Part shown: positions 19,014 to 29,500 of the stretch, one piece after another | Numbering within the stretch: position 1 is the first letter of the stretch | How the letters are laid out: every line of letters starts with the position of its first letter | Notes under the pieces: model-generated | What the model was told of the DNA's origin: nothing | Seen by the model: only the letters and a program-made list of their open reading frames with translations | Databases searched by the model: none | Program-made: the position numbers and the translations under genes | DNA from: Kazachstania africana CBS 2517 | Lineage: Eukaryota; Ascomycota; Saccharomycetes; Saccharomycetales; Saccharomycetaceae | Assembly (NCBI RefSeq): GCF_000304475.1 | Contig: NC_018943.1 | Location: forward strand, 744,001 to 808,000 | Reading direction: 5' to 3' | DNA: 64,000 bases

Positions 19014-19987
19014 ATGTCAGTTAGAGCTAATAACACTTACCAAGTATGCTAAATTTACATATGTATTGATAATTTATTTCAAAGTTGCTGGTTACTAACG
19101 TATTTTTCGAATGAGTTACTCCTCAGATCAAGCTTAAAACATGTCTCAAAATGTGTATTCAGAGGCTGAGATACGCTCAGGATAAACAGCAGGCCTTGGC
19201 CAAAAAGTATAGAAGAGATGTAGCTCAATTGTTGGTTGATAGCAAGGAAACTAAGGCTCATTATCGTGTGGAATCACTGATTAGTGACGATGTTCATATC
19301 GAACTATTAGAAATCCTAGAATTGTATTGTGAATTGCTACTTGCCAGAATAAATATTCTCGTTAGCATAAATGACGAAGCTGAATTAATTGCAGAACACA
19401 CTGAAGATGGAATTAATGAAGCAGTAAGATGTCTGGTGTTCTCCACACTCTATGTCAGTGAAATCAAGGAGCTGAATCAATTAAAAGATTTATTAGTCCT
19501 TAAATTTGGTAATGATTTTGCAATGGCTATTGTAAGTGAAAAAATTGGTGTACCTGATAAAGTTCAAGTAAAATGTTCACCACGTATACCCTCTGATGAT
19601 TTAGTTACCTTATATTTGAAGGAGATTGCTCGTACTTACGATGCCCCCTATAGCAAGCTGTCAGACACAGAGAGTGAAGGTGACGAAGAAGAGGAGGAAG
19701 AAGAGGAGGAAGAAGAGATAGAGAACGAGAAGGATGGTGATACGAATGACGGTAAACCTATCATTGCTGTTGATAATGATGTAAAGTACGATACCGATGA
19801 AAAACATCCAATTATTGTTAGAAAACCAAAACATAATAGTGAAAATTTACAAAATAGTCTAAAAATACCAAAGGATATCAAAAAAGAAGTGAAAGTGATC
19901 CATCAAAAACAACAGAAACTAACATCAAAGAAAGAGGATGATGAATTAGAGGAACTGAAAAAAAGATTTGACGCTTTACGTAGATGA
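19014..19987 (+). CDS. IST1: Ist1, ESCRT-III-related regulator of Vps4 (spliced gene)
   Basis: Best read as two exons: 19014-19043 and 19127-19987, joined in phase 0, giving 296 residues (S. cerevisiae 298). Ist1 binds Did2 and Vps4 and tunes multivesicular body sorting. Exon 1 encodes MSVRANNTYQ and exon 2 resumes with IKLKTCLKMCIQRLRYAQ, the family's conserved first helix. Using only the downstream ATG at 19151 would delete the start of that helix, and an in-frame TGA at 19111-19113 bars simple extension. The helical core ends near residue 190; a glutamate run and the KKRFDALRR tail follow. The tail matches the MIT-interacting C terminus of the family. It lies between PDR17 and PIK1 as in S. 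cerevisiae. Confidence 0.88.
19044..19126 (+). other. Spliceosomal intron of IST1
   Basis: 83 bases starting GTATGC after CAA, with a perfect TACTAAC branch site at 19093-19099 and ending CTCAG at 19126; branch A to 3' site is 28 bases. The 5' site deviates from the usual GTATGT at its last base. Splicing restores the conserved N terminus in frame, which is strong support. Confidence 0.85.
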
Positions 19988-20116
19988 TTTTTGATATATA
20001 TCTATTCATGGTACATATGTGTAATAAGAAAATGTATATATTATTAGTTTGATGCGTGTTTTCATAGTTGAAAAATATGTATATACTCATGCCTCCAAGC
20101 AAACAAGTTGCTTACC

Positions 20117-23100
20117 CTAACTATAAATACCTTGTGTGATCAATTGGAATTGATCATACAATCTAGTATACATACTTCCAACTGACTTGCCAATTAAGAA
20201 AGTTTCAACAAAGTCGTCAACATCTTCTTCCTTTAAGTCTAAATGGAATCTTTGTCTTAATTGAACACTTGTTTGATCGCCTGCCTCAAAACAAGGTTGC
20301 ATGTTATCCTTTTGCATAATTTCACACATTGAAATAATTTGACTTGAGTGTCTTCTTAATGCCTTAAAGCCCTCAATGGTTAAACTCTTGAATTTTTTGT
20401 ATAGCTCACCATCAAGACCACCTAATAAGTCAATATATTCATAGGTCAATTTGAATGGTGCGGCTTCAAAACCAACAGAACCTGGTGAGTTCGACAACAT
20501 GAAACCAAAATCGATATGTACAACATGACCTTCATTGTCAATCATAATATTACCATTATGTCTATCTTTAACCCTTAGAATGTAACAAATTATGGAATAT
20601 GCAGCTAATGAGCATGCAAAATTGTCCTGTGCTCTCCTGTATTTGAAAGAATTTGGATCACCAAATGTACGCGAAAAATGATCACGTATACTTGCAATAT
20701 AGCCACTTTTTTCATCAATATCACCGTCTTCTATCATTTTTTTAGTCAACGACTTCTTTATACTATGTACAGATATGGCGTTTGTAATTGTCTCCACTAA
20801 ACCAGTAGTAGCACTTGTAATTAATATTCTCATCTTTTTAACCCAAATATCAACTTTTTCTTTGGCCCATATATTTGCCATCGCTTGAATCAATTGACAA
20901 GCAAATGCTTCTTGTCTTAAATCATCACCAGATTTTGCAATAACAGAACATAAATCCCAGTTTTCCAAATGCCCGAATTCCGAGGTGTTACGAATTCTTT
21001 CTTTTTTGGTAATCCAGTCTTCTCCTAAATATGATGTATCGATACCCCCTGTCATTAAATCGTTTTCTAATTTACGCTCACCTGCAGTCCCGTGAATTAA
21101 TTCTAAATCATGGTAACCGAACTTATCTTGGACATCCTTCATCGACTTGATAATTTGAGCACGAATTTCGCTAGTTGAGCCTGAAAGTTCTTGTGGGGAA
21201 GCGTCTAATTGGGCAAGCATTAATGCAGAAATACGCATTTGGTCTGCCAGCTCATCCGTCTTATTGTATGAGATTCTTTGCATGGACTTCCTTTCATCTG
21301 TGGACACTAACTTATCCATATTTGGAGCAAACCTCAACTCAGGATTCCTGTCGAAGGAGTTTGAAGGTATTATTGGGACTTGTGCTGCCTTTTGTAAGAC
21401 AACTGATGTTCTATAAGCCTCTACATCACTTTGATTCTTGACACGAACAATAGACATATCACCTAAATCCATTTCCTTTTGTGCATCAGATGCATGGACT
21501 GAACGGCTTGAGTCTTGGTTCGAAAAGGTCCTGGTTGAGTTATCATTTGAAGCATCATTAATTCCAGCCAATTCAGTTAGCCTTGAGATATCCTCATTAT
21601 TTTTCTTCTTACTCAAGTAATTCAAATCAAACAATGGATAGCCCTTAGAAAAGTTACTTTTCCTTAATGTGTCTATATTATCTTCAACAGTAGGATCAAA
21701 ATCAAAATCGTCACTCAAGTATTCAATTAATAGAAGATAAGGAACTTTCTCTGCAGAATTCAGCACCTGTGCTTCACTAGCTGTCAGTTGTACAATTCTA
21801 TGTAATTTTCCCTTCTTATTTGGCGGAAGAAGTGTTGGAATATCTACTTCTGCTGGTAGATCTCTGTTCATCAAAGATAATTCGGCACGCAATGCACTCA
21901 ATCTAGCCTCAGTTGGGACTTGGGCTAATCTTTGAGAGATTGACTCCAACGCAATTGCAAATTGTGTCTCGCAACGGAAGTAATTAGCTTTTAACATTTT
22001 AATTTTTCTGGTAGTTGGAATGTTACTTACATCGACTTCCTTTGGCAATTGGCTTGGGATCTTTGGTAAAGAATGAAGGACACTATGTGTATGAGAGCGT
22101 GATAGGAACGGTTTTGACTTTTCCTCGGATGTGTTTGAATGCATTGGTACAGTTGTATGCAAATCAGGCATTGAATTTGTATATTTTTCATGAGCTTCAG
22201 AAAATAAGATATTGTTTTCGACATCTTCTAAATCATCATCACTATTCGGGCGGGTATTTATTACACTACTGTCTTCACTCTGGTGATAGCTATCTAAGTA
22301 TTGTGAAGTTGGTATATGTGAATTGTCCTTGTCGATAAGTTTATCCTCATAAGTTCTATGAACGGACGAGTTATCAAGCATTTTAGGCTTTCTCTTTGGT
22401 AACTTAATAGACGAAGATATTTTATCCTCAAAGACTTGTTTTCCTATATGATCTATAATATCGAGATCTAATGAACGTTCGAATTCTGTCTTTTGTTTTG
22501 GTTTTCTAAATAGAGCATCCTCTCTTGTCATGGTACCTTCAACGAGGTCAACCGGTGATGCAGGCATTGAGTATGCACTTGGGCCACTTGACTGTCTCTT
22601 ATTCTTTGAAGATTTTTTATTTAGTAGCGTATTTTTCAACGTGATATTTTTAGTAAAGTCCTTCATTGCATTTCTAGCCAATTTAAAGACATATGCCTTT
22701 TGTCTTTTACCTTGCGATTCTACCAATGGTTTTGTCGAAACACTCATTTGAGGAAGGGCTATACTTGCCATCATCATTGAAGTCAATATGAGAGCTGGAG
22801 CTACATTTTCATGCATTTTCACACTCTTTATTTCCTTTTCTATGATGTTAGTACTAAACAATGATGATTGTAGATCATTTAGAACTCTTCTCGCCACTTG
22901 GAACCCGTAGGATTCTGGATCTGTGGAAAGATCAGTCAAAAGAGCTTGTAATTGCCAGAACGTGAGTAAAGCGAAATGAGGGTTTTCATTCTTCAATTTC
23001 AAAAGTAAATCTTCCAATGCCACTGATTCAGTTTCCACTGTAAGTAAGATCTGAACAAGTTGTGGGATATAGAATTGCAATTCGCTGTGAGGGAAAGTGA

Positions 23101-23296
23101 GTAACTTTTGACAAAGATGGTAATGGATACCGATATTGTCGGCGTGTTGACAGAGCAATTCGATGCAGTTATAGAGTGAGAAGTTCTGTGAATTGATTAG
23201 ACTCAGAAGAGATTCATTTTGCAATGTGTTACCATTTTGAATGACGGTGACAGTTCTATCTTGAGTATTGTCTATCTGTTCACCACCGGCACTCAT
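20117..23296 (-). CDS. PIK1: Phosphatidylinositol 4-kinase Pik1
   Basis: A 1059-residue type III-beta PI 4-kinase (S. cerevisiae 1066) that makes PI4P at the Golgi and in the nucleus for secretion. The N-terminal lipid kinase unique helical domain spans about 60-190 (NPHFALLTFWQLQALL), with the region that binds frequenin Frq1 in and just after it. A long disordered Ser/Asn-rich middle follows. The C-terminal kinase domain shows KSGDDLRQEAFACQLI, the catalytic VKDRHNGNIM near 912 and HIDFGFMLSNSPG near 928. The ATG is at 23294-23296. It converges on IST1 with about 130 bases between stops. Confidence 0.97.
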   Translation of the reverse strand: MSAGGEQIDNTQDRTVTVIQNGNTLQNESLLSLINSQNFSLYNCIELLCQHADNIGIHYHLCQKLLTFPHSELQFYIPQLVQILLTVETESVALEDLLLKLKNENPHFALLTFWQLQALLTDLSTDPESYGFQVARRVLNDLQSSLFSTNIIEKEIKSVKMHENVAPALILTSMMMASIALPQMSVSTKPLVESQGKRQKAYVFKLARNAMKDFTKNITLKNTLLNKKSSKNKRQSSGPSAYSMPASPVDLVEGTMTREDALFRKPKQKTEFERSLDLDIIDHIGKQVFEDKISSSIKLPKRKPKMLDNSSVHRTYEDKLIDKDNSHIPTSQYLDSYHQSEDSSVINTRPNSDDDLEDVENNILFSEAHEKYTNSMPDLHTTVPMHSNTSEEKSKPFLSRSHTHSVLHSLPKIPSQLPKEVDVSNIPTTRKIKMLKANYFRCETQFAIALESISQRLAQVPTEARLSALRAELSLMNRDLPAEVDIPTLLPPNKKGKLHRIVQLTASEAQVLNSAEKVPYLLLIEYLSDDFDFDPTVEDNIDTLRKSNFSKGYPLFDLNYLSKKKNNEDISRLTELAGINDASNDNSTRTFSNQDSSRSVHASDAQKEMDLGDMSIVRVKNQSDVEAYRTSVVLQKAAQVPIIPSNSFDRNPELRFAPNMDKLVSTDERKSMQRISYNKTDELADQMRISALMLAQLDASPQELSGSTSEIRAQIIKSMKDVQDKFGYHDLELIHGTAGERKLENDLMTGGIDTSYLGEDWITKKERIRNTSEFGHLENWDLCSVIAKSGDDLRQEAFACQLIQAMANIWAKEKVDIWVKKMRILITSATTGLVETITNAISVHSIKKSLTKKMIEDGDIDEKSGYIASIRDHFSRTFGDPNSFKYRRAQDNFACSLAAYSIICYILRVKDRHNGNIMIDNEGHVVHIDFGFMLSNSPGSVGFEAAPFKLTYEYIDLLGGLDGELYKKFKSLTIEGFKALRRHSSQIISMCEIMQKDNMQPCFEAGDQTSVQLRQRFHLDLKEEDVDDFVETFLIGKSVGSMYTRLYDQFQLITQGIYS

Positions 23297-23672
23297 GTTG
23301 TAAAAAATTCAATGACGTTCCCAATGGTCTGCGATACGGGTATGGGGTGGATTAGGATACGGATGGATAGATCAGGGAATTGAAATGGTAGTTTGAAATT
23401 AGCAGCTTAATTCCCACACATGTTATATTTTTTTTTTTTCTTCAACATAAAGTGTTTTCATTTTTCTTTGGATCAATTTAATATGGTAACCCTCACTTGG
23501 TGTCTAAAAAAAGAAAATTTTTTGTTTGCATATGAAGTTTATTTAATACGTGAACATATATTAATATATAAAAAAGTCTACTAAATAATTTATAGAGAAG
23601 GATGTTAGTAATGCTGTAAAAATGGATGGAAAAAATATAATTTATCTTGTTATTATAAAAAAAGGTTTCTGA
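23297..23672. other. LYP1-PIK1 intergenic region
   Basis: 376 bases containing the PIK1 promoter and the LYP1 3' flank. A T-run lies near 23429-23440. ALP1 and BSC4-type genes of the S. cerevisiae interval are not present. No gene seen. Confidence 0.6.
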
Positions 23673-25466
23673 CTATGCAATGGCAGCCCAGAATTTATCC
23701 CAGATGGTCTTTGGTTCGTCATCTTCCCAAATAGCATCTTCAATTTCTCTTCTGTCAGAATCGATATCGACATCTTCTAACTTCCAAAGGAATCTACATC
23801 TGTAGTATAGTTGAGCACCAATGAAGACGACTGCTAATAAGATTAAGGATATGTAGTCTGTGAAGAAAGTGGTGACATCGAAATGAGGACTGAATGCTTG
23901 GAAACCTTGAACGAAGATGATGACGAAGACCCAGAATGCAGCGTAATATGAACCCCATGGCATGAATTTAGCTTTGAATGGTAAATCGTCTCTTGAGATA
24001 CCACGCTGTTTCAATACTTGCATGAATCTGACATGAGCCAATGAAATGAATAACCAAGCACATAAACCAGCTAGAGTGGAGATATCAACTAACCAATTAA
24101 AAGCGGTGTTTGCATTGTTATCGACTACAAGGAAGGCTAATAGACCCAACAGAGAAGTACAAATGACACCCATGAATGGGACACCTTGTCTTGTGACTCT
24201 TGCAAAAATCTTTGGGGCGACTTTTGTATGTGCTAAAGAATAGAGAACACGAGAGCCGACGTAGACATTTGAATTGGCGGCAGATAAGACAGTGACCATG
24301 ACGATAGCGTTAAAGATGTCTGGTAGGATTTTTGTACCGGCATTTTCGATGGAGATAACGAATGGAGAGGAAGCGATGACAGTTGTATCATCAGATAGAC
24401 GGCTGTCAGTGAATGGTACTAATAAACCGATAAAGAAGAGGGACATGATGTAGAATAATACGATTCTGAAGACGACTTTGTTGATTGCTCTTGGAACGGT
24501 TTTTCTTGGGTTAGCGGCTTCACCTGCAGTGATACCTACTAATTCAGTACCTTGATAAGTGAAAGCAGCATTGATTAGAGATGCGACCCAACCTAGGAAT
24601 CTACCTTCATATTTACTGCTGTAGATTGGTTCACCGTCAGAAGTTAGACCATTACCCCAAGCACCTGGATTTCTCCAATAACGGAAACCGATTGGACCTT
24701 GTTTCTTTGAACCACCGCAGACGATGATTAGAGCGTAGAGTAAGTAACCGACAATGGCAATAACTTTCATGAAAGCGACCCAGAATTCGACTTCCCCATA
24801 GACTTTAACTGGGAAGAAATTCATTAAAGTGACTAGAACCCAAAATATTGCGATCCATGCAGCTAATGGGACCGCATCAGTCCAGTATTGAATGACTTGA
24901 CCTACGACGGAGATTTCTACTGCAAAAGTGATTGCCCAATTGAACCAATACATGTAACCATTAGCTACACCGAATGCAGGAGATAAGAATCTTTGTGAAA
25001 AGACGGTGATAGAAGAAGTGACAGGGATGAAAGTAGCCATTTCACCTAATGCTTGAGTGACAAAATAGACAATAGAACCCATGAAAATGTAGGCGATAAG
25101 AGCACCGACGGGACCTGCATCAGCTAAGGGGGTGGCAATACCGACAAAAAGACCGGTACCGATAGTACCACCCAGGGCGATCATACCGATATGTCTCTGT
25201 TTCAATTCTCTTTTAACTTGTTTATCTTCATAATCTGCTTCTTCTGCGTCTTCATCGTGTTCAGGTTCTACTCTTGATCTTGAATAGGCATGAGTCAATG
25301 AAGCCAACTCACTATTAGGTATTTTCTTCTTGATGGAATTATCTTTACTATCATTATGTTGTATTTCGATGATTTCAAAATTATCATAACTTGTTGTTGA
25401 ATCATCATTAGACTCGGTAGAGTCTTCATTTCTCTTTGACCTTATTATATTTCTTAATATGGGCAT
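23673..25466 (-). CDS. LYP1: Lysine permease Lyp1 (amino acid/proton symporter)
   Basis: A 597-residue plasma-membrane permease of the fungal basic amino acid (YAT) family with about 12 membrane segments (S. cerevisiae Lyp1 611). The cytosolic N terminus (about 1-90) is acidic and hydrophilic, followed by [19 protein letters not shown], the first-helix signature. Substrate-specific blocks ([56 protein letters not shown]) fit Lyp1 more closely than Can1 or Alp1. The C terminus ends WDKFWAAIA as in Lyp1. The orientation matches YNL268W beside PIK1. Only one permease remains here; ALP1 is absent. Confidence 0.9.
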   Translation of the reverse strand: MPILRNIIRSKRNEDSTESNDDSTTSYDNFEIIEIQHNDSKDNSIKKKIPNSELASLTHAYSRSRVEPEHDEDAEEADYEDKQVKRELKQRHIGMIALGGTIGTGLFVGIATPLADAGPVGALIAYIFMGSIVYFVTQALGEMATFIPVTSSITVFSQRFLSPAFGVANGYMYWFNWAITFAVEISVVGQVIQYWTDAVPLAAWIAIFWVLVTLMNFFPVKVYGEVEFWVAFMKVIAIVGYLLYALIIVCGGSKKQGPIGFRYWRNPGAWGNGLTSDGEPIYSSKYEGRFLGWVASLINAAFTYQGTELVGITAGEAANPRKTVPRAINKVVFRIVLFYIMSLFFIGLLVPFTDSRLSDDTTVIASSPFVISIENAGTKILPDIFNAIVMVTVLSAANSNVYVGSRVLYSLAHTKVAPKIFARVTRQGVPFMGVICTSLLGLLAFLVVDNNANTAFNWLVDISTLAGLCAWLFISLAHVRFMQVLKQRGISRDDLPFKAKFMPWGSYYAAFWVFVIIFVQGFQAFSPHFDVTTFFTDYISLILLAVVFIGAQLYYRCRFLWKLEDVDIDSDRREIEDAIWEDDEPKTIWDKFWAAIA

Positions 25467-25839
25467 GATATATGTGTTGTTAATGGTTTTTGATGAGTAG
25501 TAGTAGTGATAATAACAGTAACAGTAACAGTAACAATAACAGTGATTATGATGATAAAAGATGTGTTACTTTTATAATAGAAGAAAAAATAGAATTTAGT
25601 TTTTCCTTTCCTCGACTTGGGCGACGAGACTAGTAAAAAGCATCATCGAGAAAGAAATTTGTCATTCCATTTTAACGAGAGAAATTGCATTGCTAAAAAT
25701 GAAAAGTTTTCATCTTTTTCCAACGGAAAAAGCCGCCATTTCGTTTCTTTTGCTCTGCGGGAAAACCACGCGAGGCGGTAGAATCACGACGAACGAGGCG
25801 GCGGTCGCGTCATCGTCCATCAGCATCTCTTTGGCGGGG

Positions 25840-25846
25840 TGAGTCA
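25840..25846 (+). promoter_or_regulatory. Gcn4-type site TGAGTCA
   Basis: A perfect AP-1/Gcn4 heptamer about 375 bases upstream of LYP1. Gcn4 activates amino acid biosynthesis and transport genes on starvation; function here is inferred. Confidence 0.5.
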
Positions 25847-26130
25847 CAGAGACATAAAACGCACACCTTTTTGGGATTTGGGCGGCTGCGGTCGATGGGT
25901 GTCACTTTTTTCGCTATGAGTGTCTCTCTCTCTTTCTCTCTCTTTGTTATGGCGCTACACTCTCAAAATGTGTCATTCCGTTGCGTTGGGGGGGGTGTGT
26001 GTTGTATAATACATATATTGTATTATACTGTATTGTGAGAGATCGGCGGCAATATGCAGTCTGGTCGGATTACTGCGGTGTGTTGCTGTTTGTGTCACCC
26101 TTTTTGCTGCCTTCTGCGTGCTTGTAGTGC

Positions 26131-26137
26131 TGACTCA
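26131..26137 (+). promoter_or_regulatory. Gcn4-type site TGACTCA
   Basis: A second perfect heptamer about 665 bases upstream of LYP1 and 460 upstream of BNI1, in the same divergent promoter. Confidence 0.4.
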
Positions 26138-26202
26138 AATCTCTCTGACATTGCGATGTACACAAAGCAACAATGTCGATATTAATCAAGCAGTTAAACT
26201 CT

Positions 26203-26228
26203 CTTTCTTTCTTTCTTTCTTTCTTTCT
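26203..26228 (+). repeat. (TTTC)n microsatellite
   Basis: About six tandem TTTC units, pyrimidine-only on the plus strand. Confidence 0.85.
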
Positions 26229-26368
26229 CGTAGATCGCATGTTACACGTGTTGTATATTACGACGACTCAATGTCTATTTATCTACTTCTACTATTATTA
26301 CTATTCTCATATATAACCGCCATACCACCCTGTAGCCAGCCATATTATATACATACTATCCATCCCAA

Positions 26369-26412
26369 CACACACACACACACACACTCTCTCTCTCTCT
26401 CTCTCTCTCTTT
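26369..26412 (+). repeat. (CA)n then (CT)n compound microsatellite
   Basis: About nine CA units run directly into about twelve CT units, 190 bases upstream of BNI1. Confidence 0.85.
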
Positions 26413-26598
26413 CTAATGCCAGCATTCCAATTCTGCGAATGCGCGCCTTTTTATTTACTACAAAGAAAATTTCATGAAAATTACTATCTTACTTATCTAC
26501 ATCCTCTTAAAGTATATACCAAACACTACACCTCACAAATATACACATCGAATCATATCAATTGATTCCCAAATATACCCCCATTCTACAACTATCAA

Positions 26599-29500
26599 AT
26601 GTTGAAAAGTTCAGGTTCAAAACATTCAAGTACAAATAGTAATGGGTCAAATAACCCTTCAAGTTTATTCCAAAATTTAAAACGTTTAACAAGTAATAAT
26701 AGTAATAACACATCAAAATATACAGAATCCTATTCGATCAATAAATCTAGCATCAGCTCTCCATTACAAAAACATGACACAAATTTACCTCCATCTTCTT
26801 CTTCTTCTCCTTCTTCTAACGCTAGTGCTATAACCACTACGAATAAACCACTAAACAAAAAATCAACTTTAAATACACAAAATTTATCGCAATACATGGA
26901 TCATGCAAGATCCTCATCAACAAATAGTGCATCTGCATCAAAATATTCTTCTTCAAGAAGATCTTCCACTCAGGTTTCAACTTCAGAATCTTTGAGAAGA
27001 CTATCTCGACAGCACACTGGACAAAGTTCTTCTGCAAGTATACATTCACAAAATTCATCGTACATTAACTTTTCAAAATTTATCACTCCAGATGGTAAAA
27101 CTAATTTAGAAATGCCAAGAGATCCCAAGGAAATTGAAAATCTTTTTGAAGAAATAATGTATAAGAGAAATATCTTACAAAATTTATCAGTGGAAAAACA
27201 ACGTGAATTGATGAATTATGACGTTAGAAAAAAATGGTTAATTGTAAAACAAGACATACAAAATGAATTCAAAAGAATAAGGGCAACAAAAAATGGCCCT
27301 AAAAATTCTTCTCTAGTAAATGTCGAACAACTAGTATATTCTCCTACCACGACAACTACCAATAATAATAATAATAATAATAATAGTAATTATAATAATA
27401 CATCTCCAATGGCTTCAGTAGCATCAAATGAATATTATCCCATGACAAGCCCACAAACTAAAAAACCCACTAGTCACGAATTGTATCAACTAACTGAAAG
27501 TAATGCAAGTACATCGACACTTTCATCTGATAAGACTAATCGTCCACCAAATCGTTACGTGGAAAAAATTATTGCAGATAAATTATCTCCAGATGAAATG
27601 AGAGATCTTTGGGTAACTTTAAGAACGGAACAATTAGATTGGGTAGATTCATTTCTAGAAAATCAAGGACATATCGCAATGGCTAATATATTAATGAAAC
27701 AAATTTATAAAACTACTCCAAAGGATCATTTGAGTTCAAAGCTACTAGAAAAAGAAAACTCTTTTTTTAAATGTTTTAAAGTACTTTCAATGTTATCACA
27801 AGGTATTTATGAATTTTCAAAACACAAATTAATGACTGATACAATTGCAAGAGGTCTCTTCTCAACAAGATTAGGTACAAGGAAAATGGCTATTGAAATA
27901 TTTGTCTGCATGTTAGAGAAAAGAAACAAATCAAGATTCGAAGCCATCTTAAATTCATTGGATCAAAATTTTAGAATTGGTTCAAATTTTCATATGTTTC
28001 AAAATTTGAAAAAATTACCGCAATATTTTATTCATTTAACTCCAGATAGTCATTTAAAAGTTTTACAAGCATGGTTATTTTCTATTGAAAATACAATCGA
28101 TGGTAGAGGTAAAATGGGTTCATTAGTTGGTGCATCAACTGACTTAAAAAATTCAGGTGGTGAAAATGCTATCTTAGAATATTGTCTTTGGACAATGGTT
28201 TTTGTTAACATGCTTTGTAATGCATCAACTATTATTCAACAACGTATGTTATTAAGAACAAAATTAGAAAATTCAGGTTTCTTACGTATAATGAATAAAA
28301 TTAAATTATTAAACTACGAAAAAGTTATTGATGAAATTGAATCGTATGAAAATAATAAATTGGATGATTTTAATTTAATGTTAGAATCCAAGAATAAAAA
28401 TTCAAATGTCAATTTACAAGATCCAGTTTCATTATTGAATAATCTTTGGCAATCATGTAAAGGTACTGAAAATGAAAAACTTTTAATTTCATTAATACAA
28501 CATTTATTTTTATCAAGTTCAAGACTCATTGAAGAAGTTGATGATCCAACAAAACTTTCCAAGCAATTGAAATTAATGGATTCATTAGTAACAAACGTAA
28601 GTTCTTCCTCAACGGCAGATGAAGAATCAACAATGAATATGGCAATTCAACGTCTTTATGATTCCATGCAAACTGATGAAGTTGCACGTCGTGCAATTCT
28701 GGAAAGTAGAACATTGACAAAAAAATTAGAAGAATTACAAGCTGAAAAAGATTTACTCCATGAAAAATTAAGTAAAGCGGAAAATGGTCTCGTAGGTCAA
28801 TTGGAAAATGACTTGAATGAAAGAGATCAAATTCTAGCAAAGAATCAAAGAGTTACTCAACAATTACAATCTGAATTAGAAGAATTGAAAAAAAAACATT
28901 TGTTAGAAAAACATGAACATGAAGTTGAATTGAGGAAAATGTTAACAATATTAAATACAAGATCTTCTACTAATGATGGTGCTAAAACCATTGATAAGGA
29001 TAAAGATAATATATCAAAATTAAATCTTCAAAAACATGAAAATATACAAAAAGTTTTGCAGGATGGATTAATACGTGCTAAAAATGATTTTACTATTGAT
29101 GCCAAGAAATTTGGTATGACTGTACAACCAAATAAAAGACTTAAAATGTTAAGAATGCAAATGGAAGATATTGAAAATGAGGCAAGACAATTAGAAATGA
29201 CAAATTTCACTGAATTTGAAAGAAAAAAATTGGAACCACCAGTAGAAGTAACAAAACCAAAACATCGTCATAAGAAACATAAAATTGAAAAAATCAACCA
29301 ACAAGAAAGTAATGACCAAAAATCAAGAATCAATAAATTAAATGATTTAAGAGAAGCATTAGCTGAAATTCAAACAGAATCGAATAATATTTCTAAATTT
29401 AACTTAGAAGAACGTGTTAATGAATTATTTAATGAGAAAAAATTGAAAGCTCTCCAAAGACTCAAAGAATTGGAAACGAAATATAAAGATTTTGGAATTA

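Larger units (their letters stand above)
25467..26598. other. LYP1-BNI1 divergent intergenic region with simple repeats
   Basis: 1132 bases with several low-complexity tracts: an AACAGT-type array (about 25513-25543), CT-rich runs (about 25921-25948), a TTTC array (about 26203-26228), and a CA run followed by a CT run (about 26369-26412). Two Gcn4-type sites are present. A GC-richer patch lies at about 25730-25860. An open frame over the repeats (26118-26477) is compositional. Confidence 0.7.

Noticed and set aside
26118..26477. 119-codon plus-strand frame upstream of BNI1
   Set aside because: Its product is low-complexity, made by TTTC, CA and CT repeats.
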